A stretch of DNA of 64,000 nt from positions 62,001-126,000 of the forward strand of contig CANMCF010000011.1 in assembly GCA_947496215.1 (NCBI GenBank), read 5' to 3'. This document shows, piece after piece, positions 1-10,113 of this stretch. The notes beneath the pieces were generated by a model, which saw only the letters and a list, made by a program, of their open reading frames with translations, was not told the DNA's origin and made no database searches. The stretch is from an uncultured Bizionia sp. GTDB lineage: Bacteria > Bacteroidota > Bacteroidia > Flavobacteriales > Flavobacteriaceae. Positions within the stretch are counted from its first letter, which is position 1. Every line of letters begins with the position of its first letter. Both the position numbers and the translations under genes were made by a program.

Positions 1-176
1 CAGCAATGAAATGGTTAATTAGCTATTCTCGTAAAAGAAACGAAAAATCCATGGCACAACGTTTGGCCTCTGAAATCCTAGCAGCAGCCAAGGAAGAAGG
101 AGCAGCGGTTAAGAAAAGAGTTGATACTCATAAGATGGCCGAAGCAAATAAAGCATTCTCTCACTTTAGATTTTAA
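1..176 (+). CDS. rpsG: 30S ribosomal protein S7 (uS7), C-terminal part
   Basis: The window opens inside this gene; the frame runs from base 3 and gives the last 57 residues before a TAA at 174-176. The stretch [16 protein letters not shown] and the basic C-terminal tail are typical of uS7, which nucleates assembly of the 30S head and contacts the E site. fusA starts six bases downstream, the usual bacterial str-operon order (rpsL, rpsG, fusA). The start lies outside the window. Confidence 0.95.
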   Translation, partial: AMKWLISYSRKRNEKSMAQRLASEILAAAKEEGAAVKKRVDTHKMAEANKAFSHFRF

Positions 177-182
177 CAAGAA

Positions 183-2309
183 ATGGCAAGAGATTTAAAA
201 TTCACAAGAAACATAGGAATCGCAGCTCATATTGATGCTGGTAAGACAACAACAACAGAGCGTGTTCTATATTATACAGGAGTTTCACACAAAATTGGAG
301 AAGTACATGATGGTGCTGCTACAATGGACTGGATGGAGCAAGAGCAAGAGCGTGGTATTACCATTACTTCTGCAGCTACTACATGTGAGTGGAAGTTCCC
401 AATTGAAAACGGAGAACCAACACCCGAAACAAAAGGATATCACTTTAACATCATTGATACTCCTGGTCACGTAGATTTTACTGTAGAGGTAAATAGATCT
501 TTACGTGTATTGGATGGTTTGGTGTTTTTGTTTAGTGCTGTTGATGGTGTTGAGCCTCAATCTGAAACTAACTGGAGACTTGCAGACAACTATAAAGTAC
601 CAAGAATCGGTTTCGTTAACAAAATGGACCGTCAAGGATCTGACTTTTTAGGTGTTTGTCAACAAGTAAAGGACATGTTGAAATCCAATGCCGTGCCAAT
701 CGTTTTAAACATTGGTGACGAGGAAGATTTCAAAGGTATTATAGATTTAGTGAAGAATCGTGCCATTGTATGGCATGACGCAACTCAGGGAGCAACTTTC
801 GATGTGATCGAAATTCCTGAGGATATGAAAGAAGAAGCTCGTAAGTACCGCGCACTTTTAATTGAAGAAGTAGCAAGTTACGATGAGGATCTTTTGGAGA
901 AGTTCATGGAAGATGAAGATTCCATCACAGAAGAAGAAGTGCATGCTGCACTTAGAGCTGCCGTAATGGATATGGCTATCATTCCAATGATATGTGGTTC
1001 TGCTTTCAAAAACAAAGGTGTACAGTTCTTATTGGATGCAGTATGTCGTTACTTGCCTTCTCCAACGGACAAGGAAGGTATTGTTGGTGTGAATCCAGAT
1101 ACTGAAAAAGAAGAGTTGCGTAAACCAAGTGTAGACGAACCTTTCGCAGCATTGGCATTTAAAATTGCTACCGATCCTTTCGTAGGACGTTTGGCATTCT
1201 TTAGAGCATATTCTGGACGTTTGGATGCAGGTTCTTATGTGTTGAATAACCGTTCTGGAAAGAAAGAACGTATTTCACGTATTTACCAAATGCATGCGAA
1301 CAAGCAAAATGCAATTGATTTTATAGAAGCAGGTGATATTGGAGCTGCTGTTGGATTTAAATCCATTAAAACAGGAGATACACTTTCAGATCAAGGTCAT
1401 CCTATCGTATTGGAATCTATGGATTTCCCTGATCCAGTAATTGGTATCGCGGTTGAGCCTAAAACTAAGGCAGACGTTGACAAGTTAGGTATTGGTTTAG
1501 CTAAATTGGCTGAAGAAGATCCAACATTTACTGTACGTTCAGATGAAGCCTCAGGGCAAACTATTATATCAGGAATGGGTGAGCTTCACTTGGATGTAAT
1601 TGTAGATCGTCTAAAGCGTGAGTTTAAAGTAGAAGTAAATCAAGGACAGCCACAAGTAGAGTACAAAGAAGCTATTACTGCTTCGGCCGATCACAGAGAG
1701 GTTTATAAGAAGCAATCTGGTGGTCGTGGTAAGTTTGCAGATATCGTATTTACTGTAGAGCCAGCAGATGAAGGTGAAACAGGATTGCAATTCATATCTA
1801 CAATTAAAGGAGGTAACGTTCCTAAGGAATTTATCCCTTCAATTGAAAAAGGATTCAAAATGGCAATGGTAAATGGACCATTGGCAGGTTATGAAATCGA
1901 TGCAATGAAGGTTACATTGAAAGATGGGTCTTACCATGATGTGGATTCTGATCAATTGTCATTCGAATTGGCAGCAAAGCTAGGGTTCAAGAACTCTGCA
2001 AGAGCAGCCAAGGCGGTTATAATGGAGCCTATCATGAAATTAGAGGTAATCACTCCAGAAGAAAATATGGGTGATATCGTAGGTGATTTAAATAGAAGAA
2101 GAGGACAAGTAAGTGATATGGGAGACAGAGCAGGAGCAAAAACTGTAAAAGCTACCGTGCCATTATCTGAAATGTTTGGATATGTTACGACATTAAGAAC
2201 GTTGTCTTCAGGTAGAGCAACATCCACTATGGAGTTTTCTCACTACGCAGAAACACCTTCTAATATTTCTGAAGAAGTAATAAAAGCAGCTAAAGGAGAA
2301 CAATCTTAA
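183..2309 (+). CDS. fusA: Translation elongation factor G
   Basis: EF-G, 708 aa, the GTPase that drives mRNA-tRNA translocation on the ribosome. The G1 loop is at residues 16-23 (HIDAGKTT), G3 at 92-98 (DTPGHVD) and G4 NKMD at 146-149. Domains II to V follow to a C-terminus of the usual length. The RGITI switch I segment is intact, as expected of an active translocase. ATG 183 lies six bases after the rpsG stop, so the gene is co-transcribed in the str operon; rpsJ follows after 11 bases. Confidence 0.97.
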   Translation: MARDLKFTRNIGIAAHIDAGKTTTTERVLYYTGVSHKIGEVHDGAATMDWMEQEQERGITITSAATTCEWKFPIENGEPTPETKGYHFNIIDTPGHVDFTVEVNRSLRVLDGLVFLFSAVDGVEPQSETNWRLADNYKVPRIGFVNKMDRQGSDFLGVCQQVKDMLKSNAVPIVLNIGDEEDFKGIIDLVKNRAIVWHDATQGATFDVIEIPEDMKEEARKYRALLIEEVASYDEDLLEKFMEDEDSITEEEVHAALRAAVMDMAIIPMICGSAFKNKGVQFLLDAVCRYLPSPTDKEGIVGVNPDTEKEELRKPSVDEPFAALAFKIATDPFVGRLAFFRAYSGRLDAGSYVLNNRSGKKERISRIYQMHANKQNAIDFIEAGDIGAAVGFKSIKTGDTLSDQGHPIVLESMDFPDPVIGIAVEPKTKADVDKLGIGLAKLAEEDPTFTVRSDEASGQTIISGMGELHLDVIVDRLKREFKVEVNQGQPQVEYKEAITASADHREVYKKQSGGRGKFADIVFTVEPADEGETGLQFISTIKGGNVPKEFIPSIEKGFKMAMVNGPLAGYEIDAMKVTLKDGSYHDVDSDQLSFELAAKLGFKNSARAAKAVIMEPIMKLEVITPEENMGDIVGDLNRRRGQVSDMGDRAGAKTVKATVPLSEMFGYVTTLRTLSSGRATSTMEFSHYAETPSNISEEVIKAAKGEQS

Positions 2310-2320
2310 AAGTTAAGAAA

Positions 2321-2626
2321 ATGAGTCAAAAAATCAGAATAAAATTAAAGTCTTACGATCATAACTTAGTAGACAAGTCTGCAGATAAGATTGTAAAAAC
2401 AGTAAAGAGTACTGGTGCTGTTGTAACTGGGCCGATTCCATTACCAACACACAAGAAAATTTTCACTGTATTGCGTTCACCTCACGTGAACAAGAAGTCG
2501 AGAGAACAATTTCAATTAAGCTCGTATAAGAGATTGTTGGACATCTACTCTTCATCTTCCAAAACAATTGATGCTTTGATGAAACTTGAATTGCCAAGTG
2601 GAGTAGAAGTTGAAATTAAGGTGTAA
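2321..2626 (+). CDS. rpsJ: 30S ribosomal protein S10 (uS10)
   Basis: uS10, 101 aa, a 30S head protein whose family also acts as the NusE transcription antitermination factor. The start [14 protein letters not shown] and the segment GPIPLPT are family hallmarks. It is joined to fusA (11-base gap) but not to rplC: a strong intrinsic terminator lies 35 bases downstream and rplC begins about 3.6 kb later. In this genome rpsJ therefore ends the str operon instead of opening the S10 operon. Confidence 0.97.
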   Translation: MSQKIRIKLKSYDHNLVDKSADKIVKTVKSTGAVVTGPIPLPTHKKIFTVLRSPHVNKKSREQFQLSSYKRLLDIYSSSSKTIDALMKLELPSGVEVEIKV

Positions 2627-2660
2627 TTATTAGACCGTAACAGGTCAATGAAATTATATG

Positions 2661-2701
2661 AACCTACCAGTTTGATTTATCAAACTGGTAGGTTTTTTTT
2701 T
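2661..2701 (+). terminator. Intrinsic terminator after rpsJ
   Basis: A perfect 14-bp stem (arms 2661-2674 and 2681-2694, core ACCTACCAGTTTG) with a 6-base loop is followed by an uninterrupted T run to 2701. It should end the rpsG-fusA-rpsJ transcript. Confidence 0.93.
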
Positions 2702-3219
2702 AGCCTTTTTTCATTACAAATTTCCTCTATGTCGCTTGAATGTTCATATGCCAAGTGTTGGTTATTAGGAGTTTGAGTTTGTCGTTTTTGTTTATTTTTC
2801 TACTTAATTAGTGGGAATATGAAAGTATTTTAATAAATTTAGGGACTGTTTTTTAATTTATAACCCCTTTGTAATGAAAAAAGTAACCCCCTCTTTAGTT
2901 GTTTTACTGCTTTATGACCTGCAGTTAAATGAAGACTCACACTCTTCAACCTCCAATACGATTGGATATGGAATCCTTTCGTTGCTCGATGCTGCTAAAA
3001 AGGTATTGAAATGGCTTGGTATGGATAAGTCATTTCAATGTCTTGTCACATCCGGAAAGAACATTGACTCCAATGACTCCCAAAGGGAGATTTCTTAACT
3101 AAACTAGTTTAAAGTAGCATACCCCACTTCTAGATGCGCTTAACTAGACGTGTTTGTAAAATCTAAAAACCAAAGTAGATGGCATCCGTCATATGCTTTA
3201 TTAACACTAATTAATTATT
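2702..3219. other. AT-rich spacer between rpsJ and the secreted CBM protein
   Basis: About 520 bases with no recognisable gene apart from one dubious 74-codon frame at 2874-3098. No tRNA, repeat array or transposase fragment was seen. No full TTTG-N19-TAnnTTTG promoter was found before the ATG at 3220. Confidence 0.5.
2874..3098 (+). CDS. Doubtful small ORF, 74 aa
   Basis: An ATG-started frame (MKKVTPSLVVLLLYDLQ...) with a hydrophobic N-terminus that could be a short membrane or signal segment, then a polar tail. The product is not recognised. The lysine-hydrophobic start resembles a signal peptide, but no cleavage site is evident. It lies alone between the rpsJ terminator and the large secreted protein and may be a decayed remnant or chance. 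Confidence 0.2.
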   Translation: MKKVTPSLVVLLLYDLQLNEDSHSSTSNTIGYGILSLLDAAKKVLKWLGMDKSFQCLVTSGKNIDSNDSQREIS

Positions 3220-6081
3220 ATGAAACCCTTTTTTCAACTTTTAGTAGCACTATTTGTGTTTAATAGTGCTTTTGCTCAACTCGGTAATGAATGTGGCATA
3301 CCACAATGGGATGCTGCAAAAGCATATTCGAGTAATTCTCATGTCAATTATAATTCTCAAGTTTATTTCAATGTGAACTGGTCTCAGAATCAACAACCGG
3401 ATATAAATGAGAATTGGACAGCTTTGGGAGTTTGCGACGAACAATTGCTTATAGATAACCCCGATTTGGCATATACGAATTGTGCCAATGTGAATTCTTG
3501 GGACAGTGCTACGGCTAATTATGACACCGATGACCTCGTTGGCTATAGTAACGGCGTATATCGAGCCAAATATTGGGTGGCAGGTACCGAGCAGCCCGAT
3601 GTCTCGGATGCTTATGAGTTTTTGGGTATTTGCGTTGTGCCGATAGAGATTATGCCAACTTACCAAAACAATGAAGTTGTCATTCAGTCAACATTAGAAA
3701 ACATTCAACTTTCTGCAGCAATAAATACCTTTGGTTTTTCCGTAATAGAAAACAAAATAAGAATTAAGGAAACCAATGAGGTAAACTTTGATGAGTATGC
3801 CATGAACTTGGCGAACAATGTCATATCCTACGATTGGCTTCCAGTTTCTTATGGAGATTATGATTTGCAATATGTTTCTGTAAATTCGGTAGGAGTAGAA
3901 AGTGTAGTGGATCGACTTATAAAAATTGCAGCATCCACGCCTCCAAATGTAATACTCAACTCACCAGAGGATACCAGTTCATTCATTCAATTGAACTTTT
4001 CCTCAATACCGATCTCGTTCAATGTGGAAGCAACAGATCAATCTATTCAGAATATCGTGGTCAAAGATAATACATCCAATACGACAAGCTCAATTGTTGT
4101 CTCTTCAGCAGAGGAATATACCTTCAATTGGCAGCCTCAGGCTTATGGGGTCAACAATTTGGAAATCCAGGCGACAGATAACATTGGAACTACTCAGCTA
4201 ATGACATTCTCTTATGTAATAGTCGATCCAACAACAGAGGGTTTGTTGTTTGAAGAGCTTCCACATCAAATCAAGGCAGTTCACAACATTCAAAAAGATT
4301 TTATTTTTAATAAGGAGATAGTTGGTGTGAAATCCAGAAACCTACCGCTTACTGCTTTTTCATTCAACAATACTACTTTAACGGTTGGTTCTGACAATCC
4401 TGGAAGATCTGGTTTGGAAATAACCACTTCGGATGGGGAAAGATATCACATAGGTCTAAGAATAGATAATTCAGATGGGTCGGTTCCAAAATACCCGACA
4501 CATGTTGCCATAGGTTCGGTGTCTGAGGATATTGATGACGATGTTAATTTTTTCAACGATGGTATAAACAACGATAATTTATTGCTAAATAACCGAATGG
4601 ATGTAAGATACATCTATATAAACGGCGGACCATTAATTGGTTGGAATACTTGGCAACCAGACAGGGCTATAAAATTTGCCAAGAATAGCCTAAAGATGGG
4701 GTTAATTCCTTTCTTTATATTTTATAACATCCCAGATGGTGGAGAATCCTACACTACAAATTTGGAGCACATACAAGATCCCGATTATATGACAGCTTAT
4801 TTTGAAAACTTGGATTTGTTTTTAAACCAAGTAAAAGAGGAAGTGGGAGATGAATTTTTCGGAATTATATTGGAACCGGATTTTTTAGGATACATGCAAC
4901 AAAATTCTGAGCCCTCTACATTGTCGACTTCAGTAAGTCAAAATAGCATAGGGGAAAATGAAGGTACCTTGAAGACTTTGGTAGAAAGGATAAACTTCGA
5001 AATAAATAAGAAGAGAATAGACGACAATCTCAATTTTGAATTCGGATGGCAATTGAATTTGTGGGCCAAACCTAATGTGGCTGGTTTAAGAGGTATAATC
5101 AGGGAAACAGATACTGGGGAATTCAATACCCAGTTGCAAAAAATAAAACAAACGGCATCAGACATATATGAGTACGGAAACATCATGGGGATCATGAGCT
5201 CCAATGCCGATTTTGTCTCGATAGATAAATATGGCTTGGATGCAATGGGAGCACCTAGTAATAGTGATCCTGCAGATCCATCTACCTACACTTGGTTTTG
5301 GAATAACGATCATTGGAAAAACTATTTGGCATTCGTAAAACAATTATTCGAAGATTCTGGAGTGCACGTCATCTTATGGCAAATCACCGTTGGTCACATC
5401 AATGGAACTACAACCATAAACGAATATACAGGGACCGATTTTGTTCCTTTCAACAATACTTCCAAACATTATGAAGACTCTGCTTCGAATTTTTTCTTTG
5501 GAGAAACCACGGATTTTTCAGATGACCTGGTAAGGTTTAATTATTTTTCGGAAAACATGCATGGTGATACCAAGATGGTAGTTGACAATGCTACAAAGCA
5601 CGTGACATGGGGGAATCACTTCGAGGAAGTTAATGAGTCTGGAGTCAAATTGGTTTTGATGGGAGCAGGAGTAGGAGATAGTACAGATGGTATTGGAGAT
5701 CCAGAAGACCCTGGAGCGACTTTGACAGATGACCATTTTTGGATACAAAAGGTACAGGATTATTATCTCAATCATCTAACTATAAGTACAACAGATGAAA
5801 CTTTGGATGTCACGGATTTTGTTTTAGAGGACAATGGCAAGGACTTCAATGTGAGTTTGATGGGTAATTCGTTAATAGTTAGAAGCTTGGCTCACGGCCA
5901 AAAGGACATTGATGTTTTCCTCTATGATATTCAAGGAAAATTGATATTGCGCAGAAATGATAACTCAATAGACAGTAGAGGCAAATTAAAGTTGGGGACT
6001 CCAAAAATGTCGGAAAGTGTTTTCATTTGCATTATTAGAGATAGTAATAGCCTGTCTTCGTACAAAATAATTAACAAATAA
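3220..6081 (+). CDS. Secreted CBM5/12-type, glycosidase-like protein with T9SS sorting domain
   Basis: 953 aa. A signal peptide (residues 1-20, ending AFAQ) precedes two copies of a chitin-binding type 3 / CBM5/12-like module (about 27-72 and 93-138; each has W...Y, then V-Y, a Tyr, QPD and a closing Cys). Ig-like beta segments follow to about residue 350. A roughly 400-residue region with alternating beta/alpha pattern comes next and contains ILEPDFLGY (E552, D554), WFWNNDHWKN and ILWQITVGH, resembling a TIM-barrel glycoside hydrolase; I cannot assign a GH family. The C-terminal 80 residues look like a type A T9SS sorting domain (DVFLYDIQGKLIL). Likely role: surface or secreted binding and cleavage of an insoluble glycan such as chitin. 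It interrupts the ribosomal block and has no glycan-utilisation neighbours. Confidence 0.82.
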   Translation: MKPFFQLLVALFVFNSAFAQLGNECGIPQWDAAKAYSSNSHVNYNSQVYFNVNWSQNQQPDINENWTALGVCDEQLLIDNPDLAYTNCANVNSWDSATANYDTDDLVGYSNGVYRAKYWVAGTEQPDVSDAYEFLGICVVPIEIMPTYQNNEVVIQSTLENIQLSAAINTFGFSVIENKIRIKETNEVNFDEYAMNLANNVISYDWLPVSYGDYDLQYVSVNSVGVESVVDRLIKIAASTPPNVILNSPEDTSSFIQLNFSSIPISFNVEATDQSIQNIVVKDNTSNTTSSIVVSSAEEYTFNWQPQAYGVNNLEIQATDNIGTTQLMTFSYVIVDPTTEGLLFEELPHQIKAVHNIQKDFIFNKEIVGVKSRNLPLTAFSFNNTTLTVGSDNPGRSGLEITTSDGERYHIGLRIDNSDGSVPKYPTHVAIGSVSEDIDDDVNFFNDGINNDNLLLNNRMDVRYIYINGGPLIGWNTWQPDRAIKFAKNSLKMGLIPFFIFYNIPDGGESYTTNLEHIQDPDYMTAYFENLDLFLNQVKEEVGDEFFGIILEPDFLGYMQQNSEPSTLSTSVSQNSIGENEGTLKTLVERINFEINKKRIDDNLNFEFGWQLNLWAKPNVAGLRGIIRETDTGEFNTQLQKIKQTASDIYEYGNIMGIMSSNADFVSIDKYGLDAMGAPSNSDPADPSTYTWFWNNDHWKNYLAFVKQLFEDSGVHVILWQITVGHINGTTTINEYTGTDFVPFNNTSKHYEDSASNFFFGETTDFSDDLVRFNYFSENMHGDTKMVVDNATKHVTWGNHFEEVNESGVKLVLMGAGVGDSTDGIGDPEDPGATLTDDHFWIQKVQDYYLNHLTISTTDETLDVTDFVLEDNGKDFNVSLMGNSLIVRSLAHGQKDIDVFLYDIQGKLILRRNDNSIDSRGKLKLGTPKMSESVFICIIRDSNSLSSYKIINK

Positions 6082-6112
6082 TTTGTACATCTAAAAAAAG
6101 TCAGTACATTTG
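6082..6112 (+). promoter_or_regulatory. Bacteroidota-type promoter for the rplC operon
   Basis: TTTG at 6082-6085, 19 bases, then TACATTTG at 6105-6112: a full match to the -33 TTTG / -7 TAnnTTTG pattern of Bacteroidota primary-sigma promoters. Transcription would start near 6119, giving a leader of roughly 165 bases before rplC. This is the best promoter match I found in the window. Confidence 0.88.
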
Positions 6113-6183
6113 CACCTCATTAAGAAAAATATTGATTTTCAAGAGTTAAAACGAGAAAATGGATATTTTTTTAAAAGACATGT

Positions 6184-6260
6184 CCTAAGCTTCGAGCGAG
6201 GGAAAAACGGATAAAAAATGCATTCAGGGTAGAAAAGTGTTTTTTTGCCCTGTTTTTTTA
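6184..6260 (+). promoter_or_regulatory. Structured leader with terminator-like hairpin before rplC
   Basis: The rplC leader holds a small hairpin (CCT/GCT, loop TCG, AGC/AGG, 6184-6201), then a second element in which CAGGG (6225-6229) pairs with CCCTG (6248-6252), with inner A-run/T-run pairing, followed by seven Ts. The second resembles an intrinsic terminator in the 5' UTR and could serve as an attenuator. An A/T-rich stretch without Shine-Dalgarno then leads to the ATG. Confidence 0.55.
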
Positions 6261-6284
6261 ATAAATAATAACAAATAAATAATT

Positions 6285-6902
6285 ATGTCTGGGTTAATTG
6301 GAAAGAAAATCGGTATGACCAGCATCTTTGATGAAAATGGAAAAAACATTCCATGTACAGTAATCGAAGCTGGACCATGTATCGTTACCCAAGTCAGAAC
6401 TGAGGAAGTTGATGGTTATGAAGCCATTCAACTTGGTTTCGATGACGCGACAGAAAAAAGTGCTACTAAAGCGGACTTAGGTCACGCTAAAAAAGCAGGG
6501 ACTTCTGTAAAACGCAAAATCGTAGAGTTTCAAGGTTTTGATGAGGAGTACAAATTAGGTGATGCTATCACTGTAGAACACTTTGTAGAAGGTGAGTTTG
6601 TTGATGTTGCAGGGACATCAAAAGGAAAAGGATTCCAGGGGGTTGTAAAACGTCATGGTTTTGCTGGTGTTGGTCAAGCTACTCACGGTCAGCACAATCG
6701 TTTAAGAGCGCCAGGTTCCATTGGAGCGGCATCTTATCCAGCTAGAGTGTTCAAAGGAATGCGTATGGCAGGAAGAATGGGTGGAGACACAGTAAAAGTT
6801 CAAAATTTAAGAGTTTTAAAAGTAGTTACTGAGAAGAACTTACTTGTGGTGAAAGGATGTGTTCCTGGCCATAAAAACGCTTATGTAATTATTAGAAAAT
6901 AA
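6285..6902 (+). CDS. rplC: 50S ribosomal protein L3 (uL3)
   Basis: uL3, 205 aa, an early assembly protein near the peptidyl transferase centre. It begins [15 protein letters not shown] and contains the central loop [13 protein letters not shown] and the segment [18 protein letters not shown] typical of the family. First gene of the separately promoted S10/spc transcript; its TAA overlaps the rplD ATG by one base, implying translational coupling. Confidence 0.97.
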   Translation: MSGLIGKKIGMTSIFDENGKNIPCTVIEAGPCIVTQVRTEEVDGYEAIQLGFDDATEKSATKADLGHAKKAGTSVKRKIVEFQGFDEEYKLGDAITVEHFVEGEFVDVAGTSKGKGFQGVVKRHGFAGVGQATHGQHNRLRAPGSIGAASYPARVFKGMRMAGRMGGDTVKVQNLRVLKVVTEKNLLVVKGCVPGHKNAYVIIRK

Positions 6903-7531
6903 TGAAAGTAGCAGTTTTAGATATAAACGGAAAAGAAACAGGTAGAAAGGCAGACCTTTCTAACGATGTTTTTGCTATTGAGCCTAATAATCATGCAGTG
7001 TATTTGGATGTTAAACAATATTTGGCAAACCAAAGACAGGGAACTCACAAATCGAAAGAGAGAGCTGAGATTACTGGAAGTACGCGTAAGATTAAAAAGC
7101 AAAAAGGAACTGGTACGGCTAGAGCTGGTAGTATTAAGTCGGGAGTTTTTAGAGGAGGGGGACGTATGTTCGGACCAAGACCTAGAAATTATTCTATCAA
7201 ACTTAATAAGAACCTAAAGCGTTTGGCTCGTAGATCAGCTTTGAGTATTAAAGCAAATGAGAAGTCGATAGTAGTATTGGAAGACTTCAACTTTGAGTCT
7301 CCTAAGACCAAGGATTTCACTAACATTTTGAAAGCTTTGGACTTACAAAACAAAAAATCTCTCTTTGTATTGGGTGGGGCAAATAATAATGTATATTTGT
7401 CGTCACGTAATTTAAAAAGCTCTGAAGTTGTAATTGCTTCAGAATTAAGCACTTACAAGATTTTAAATGCAAATCAAGTTGTGCTTTTAGAGGGAGCTTT
7501 AGAAGGAATTGAAACGAATTTAAGTAAATAA
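6902..7531 (+). CDS. rplD: 50S ribosomal protein L4 (uL4)
   Basis: uL4, 209 aa, lines the peptide exit tunnel; in E. coli it also represses the S10 operon by acting on the leader. The extended-loop sequence with GSTRKIKKQKGTGTARAGS and GGGRMFGPRPRNY is visible. Start overlaps the rplC stop by one base; rplW follows after seven bases. If L4 autoregulation exists here its target would be the leader at 6119-6284, which is inference. Confidence 0.97.
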   Translation: MKVAVLDINGKETGRKADLSNDVFAIEPNNHAVYLDVKQYLANQRQGTHKSKERAEITGSTRKIKKQKGTGTARAGSIKSGVFRGGGRMFGPRPRNYSIKLNKNLKRLARRSALSIKANEKSIVVLEDFNFESPKTKDFTNILKALDLQNKKSLFVLGGANNNVYLSSRNLKSSEVVIASELSTYKILNANQVVLLEGALEGIETNLSK

Positions 7532-7538
7532 AGAAACG

Positions 7539-7829
7539 ATGAGTATCTTAATTAAACCGATAATCACAGAAAAAGCAACTGCAAACAGTGAATTGAACAA
7601 CTGTTTCAGCTTCTTTGTGAAGACAAAGGCGAACAAGGTAGAAATTAAAAAAGCAGTTGAAGCTGCTTATGGAGTTTCTGTTGAAAAAGTTCGTACTATA
7701 AATGTCCGTCCAGATAGAAAGACCAAGTTTACAAAAACTGGTATTCAACATGGTAAAACAAATGCAATGAAAAAAGCAATTGTACAACTGGCGGAAGGTG
7801 AGATAATTGATTTATACACTAACATGTAA
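7539..7829 (+). CDS. rplW: 50S ribosomal protein L23 (uL23)
   Basis: uL23, 96 aa, at the tunnel exit, docking site for trigger factor and signal recognition particle. ILIKPIITEKAT at the N-terminus and the segment VEKVRTINVRPDRKTKF are typical. Lies seven bases after rplD and ten before rplB in the same transcript. Confidence 0.96.
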   Translation: MSILIKPIITEKATANSELNNCFSFFVKTKANKVEIKKAVEAAYGVSVEKVRTINVRPDRKTKFTKTGIQHGKTNAMKKAIVQLAEGEIIDLYTNM

Positions 7830-7839
7830 TTAAAGACAA

Positions 7840-8664
7840 ATGTCAGTAAGAAAATTAAAACCAATCACACCGGGACAGCGATTTAGAGTTGTAAATGGAT
7901 TTGACGCCATTACAACTGATAAGCCGGAGAAGAGTTTATTAGCTCCGAAAAAACGTTCAGGTGGTAGAAACAGTCAAGGTCGTATGACTATGCGCTACAA
8001 AGGTGGTGGTCATAAGAAGAGGTATCGTGTAATTGATTTCAAAAGAAACAAGGTGGGGATACCTGCTGAAGTAGCTTCTATTCAATACGATCCAAACAGA
8101 ACAGCGTTTATCGCATTGTTGAATTACCAAGATGGAGAGAAAACTTATATCATTGCTCAAAATGGTCTTCAAGTTGGACAAACTATCGTTTCAGGAGAAA
8201 ACGTAGCTCCAGAAATTGGAAATGCAATGCCTTTGGCGAACATTCCATTGGGAACAATCATTTCTTGTGTAGAGTTACGTCCAGGTCAAGGAGCTGTTAT
8301 GGCTCGTAGTGCTGGTGCCTTTGCTCAATTGATGGCAAGAGATGGTAAGTTCGCAACTATCAAGTTACCATCAGGAGAAACAAGATTAATCTTGGTTACC
8401 TGTATGGCGACAATAGGTGTTGTGTCTAATTCAGATCATCAATTGTTGGTGTCAGGTAAAGCTGGTAGAAGCAGATGGTTAGGTAGAAGACCAAGAACTA
8501 GACCTGTAGTGATGAATCCAGTTGATCACCCAATGGGTGGTGGTGAAGGTAAGTCTTCCGGTGGACATCCTCGTTCTAGAAACGGTATACCAGCTAAAGG
8601 TTATAGAACACGTTCTAAAACTAAAGCGAGTAATAAATATATTGTAGAACGTAGAAAGAAATAA
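7840..8664 (+). CDS. rplB: 50S ribosomal protein L2 (uL2)
   Basis: uL2, 274 aa, required for subunit association and peptidyl transferase activity. [31 protein letters not shown] and the conserved [17 protein letters not shown] loop with the functionally important His are all present. Three bases separate it from rpsS. Confidence 0.98.
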   Translation: MSVRKLKPITPGQRFRVVNGFDAITTDKPEKSLLAPKKRSGGRNSQGRMTMRYKGGGHKKRYRVIDFKRNKVGIPAEVASIQYDPNRTAFIALLNYQDGEKTYIIAQNGLQVGQTIVSGENVAPEIGNAMPLANIPLGTIISCVELRPGQGAVMARSAGAFAQLMARDGKFATIKLPSGETRLILVTCMATIGVVSNSDHQLLVSGKAGRSRWLGRRPRTRPVVMNPVDHPMGGGEGKSSGGHPRSRNGIPAKGYRTRSKTKASNKYIVERRKK

Positions 8665-8667
8665 GAC

Positions 8668-8946
8668 ATGGCAAGATCACTAAAAAAAGGACCTTACGTT
8701 CATTATAAGTTAGAAAAGAAAGTTGCTGCTAATGTTGAATCCAACAAGAAGACGGTAATCAAGACTTGGTCAAGAGCAAGTATGATTACTCCAGATTTCG
8801 TTGGACAAACCATAGCAGTACACAATGGCCGCCAATTTGTACCAGTATATGTAACTGAGAATATGGTAGGGCATAAATTAGGAGAATTTTCACCAACAAG
8901 ATCGTTTAGAGGTCATGCTGGTGCTAAAAATAAAGGTAAAAAGTAG
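8668..8946 (+). CDS. rpsS: 30S ribosomal protein S19 (uS19)
   Basis: uS19, 92 aa, in the 30S head next to S13. The start [11 protein letters not shown] and the segment [26 protein letters not shown] (split by normal family positions) identify it. Usual length and usual position between rplB and rplV. Confidence 0.97.
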   Translation: MARSLKKGPYVHYKLEKKVAANVESNKKTVIKTWSRASMITPDFVGQTIAVHNGRQFVPVYVTENMVGHKLGEFSPTRSFRGHAGAKNKGKK

Positions 8947-8952
8947 TAAGCT

Positions 8953-9360
8953 ATGGGAAGTCGTAAAAAACAAATGGCAGACGCTATTAAGGAAGGTAAG
9001 AAGCAAGTTGCTTTTGCTAAGCTTAATAACTGTCCTACATCACCGAGAAAAATGCGTTTAGTAGCCGATTTGGTAAGAGGTGAAAAAGTAGAAAAAGCAC
9101 TTAACATTTTAAAATTCAGCTCAAAGGAAGCATCAAAACGTTTAGAAACTTTGTTAGTATCTGCAATTGCAAACTGGCAAGCCAAGAACGAAGATGCATC
9201 TATTGAAGAAGCAGAATTGTTTGTTAAGGAGATTAGAGTTGACGGAGGATCTATGTTGAAAAGATTACGTCCAGCGCCTCAAGGTCGCGCACACAGAATA
9301 AGAAAACGTTCCAACCACGTGACAATCGTAGTAGGAGCAAACAATAATACACAAAGCTAA
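8953..9360 (+). CDS. rplV: 50S ribosomal protein L22 (uL22)
   Basis: uL22, 135 aa, whose beta-hairpin reaches into the exit tunnel and is a macrolide-resistance site. [14 protein letters not shown] and the tail [17 protein letters not shown] are diagnostic. The N-terminus has about 20 extra residues ([19 protein letters not shown]...) relative to E. coli; the upstream ATG is kept because it lies six bases after rpsS. Confidence 0.95.
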   Translation: MGSRKKQMADAIKEGKKQVAFAKLNNCPTSPRKMRLVADLVRGEKVEKALNILKFSSKEASKRLETLLVSAIANWQAKNEDASIEEAELFVKEIRVDGGSMLKRLRPAPQGRAHRIRKRSNHVTIVVGANNNTQS

Positions 9361-9367
9361 GATAGAT

Positions 9368-10093
9368 ATGGGACAAAAGACAAATCCAATCGGAAATCGC
9401 TTAGGAATTATCAGAGGATGGGAATCTAACTGGTACGGAGGAAACGATTATGGTGATAAACTTGCCGAAGACGATAAGATTAGAAAATACGTTCATGCGC
9501 GTTTATCTAAAGCTAGTGTATCAAGAGTAATCATCGAGAGAACTCTGAAACTTGTAACCGTTACTATCACAACAGCACGTCCAGGTATCATCATTGGTAA
9601 AGGAGGTCAAGAGGTAGACAAGTTGAAGGAAGAGCTTAAGAAAATTACAGGAAAGGAAGTTCAGATCAACATCTTTGAAATAAAAAGACCTGAACTTGAC
9701 GCATTTTTAGTTGGATCTAGCATCGCTCGTCAAATTGAAAACAGAATTTCATACAGACGTGCAATCAAGATGGCTATAGCAGCTACAATGCGTATGAACG
9801 CTGAAGGAATCAAAATCCAGATTAGTGGTCGTTTGAATGGAGCTGAAATGGCACGTTCTGAACACTACAAGGAAGGACGTATTCCTTTGTCAACTTTTAG
9901 AGCCGATATTGATTATGCACTTGTTGAGTCACATACTACTTATGGTAGATTAGGTGTGAAAGTGTGGATTATGAAAGGTGAAGTATATGGTAAAAGAGAA
10001 CTTTCTCCTCTTGTTGGTTTATCTAAGAAGCAAGGAAAAGGTGGACGAGGACAAGGTGGAAACAATAAGAACCAATCTCGTCGTAGAAAGTAA
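9368..10093 (+). CDS. rpsC: 30S ribosomal protein S3 (uS3)
   Basis: uS3, 241 aa, at the mRNA entry channel. The KH domain is visible with [17 protein letters not shown] (GxxG loop), followed by the C-terminal domain with [11 protein letters not shown]. The C-terminus is a Gly/Asn/Arg-rich basic tail. Sits seven bases after rplV and 20 before rplP. Confidence 0.97.
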   Translation: MGQKTNPIGNRLGIIRGWESNWYGGNDYGDKLAEDDKIRKYVHARLSKASVSRVIIERTLKLVTVTITTARPGIIIGKGGQEVDKLKEELKKITGKEVQINIFEIKRPELDAFLVGSSIARQIENRISYRRAIKMAIAATMRMNAEGIKIQISGRLNGAEMARSEHYKEGRIPLSTFRADIDYALVESHTTYGRLGVKVWIMKGEVYGKRELSPLVGLSKKQGKGGRGQGGNNKNQSRRRK

Positions 10094-10113
10094 TTTTTTA
10101 AAGAAAAGAAAAA

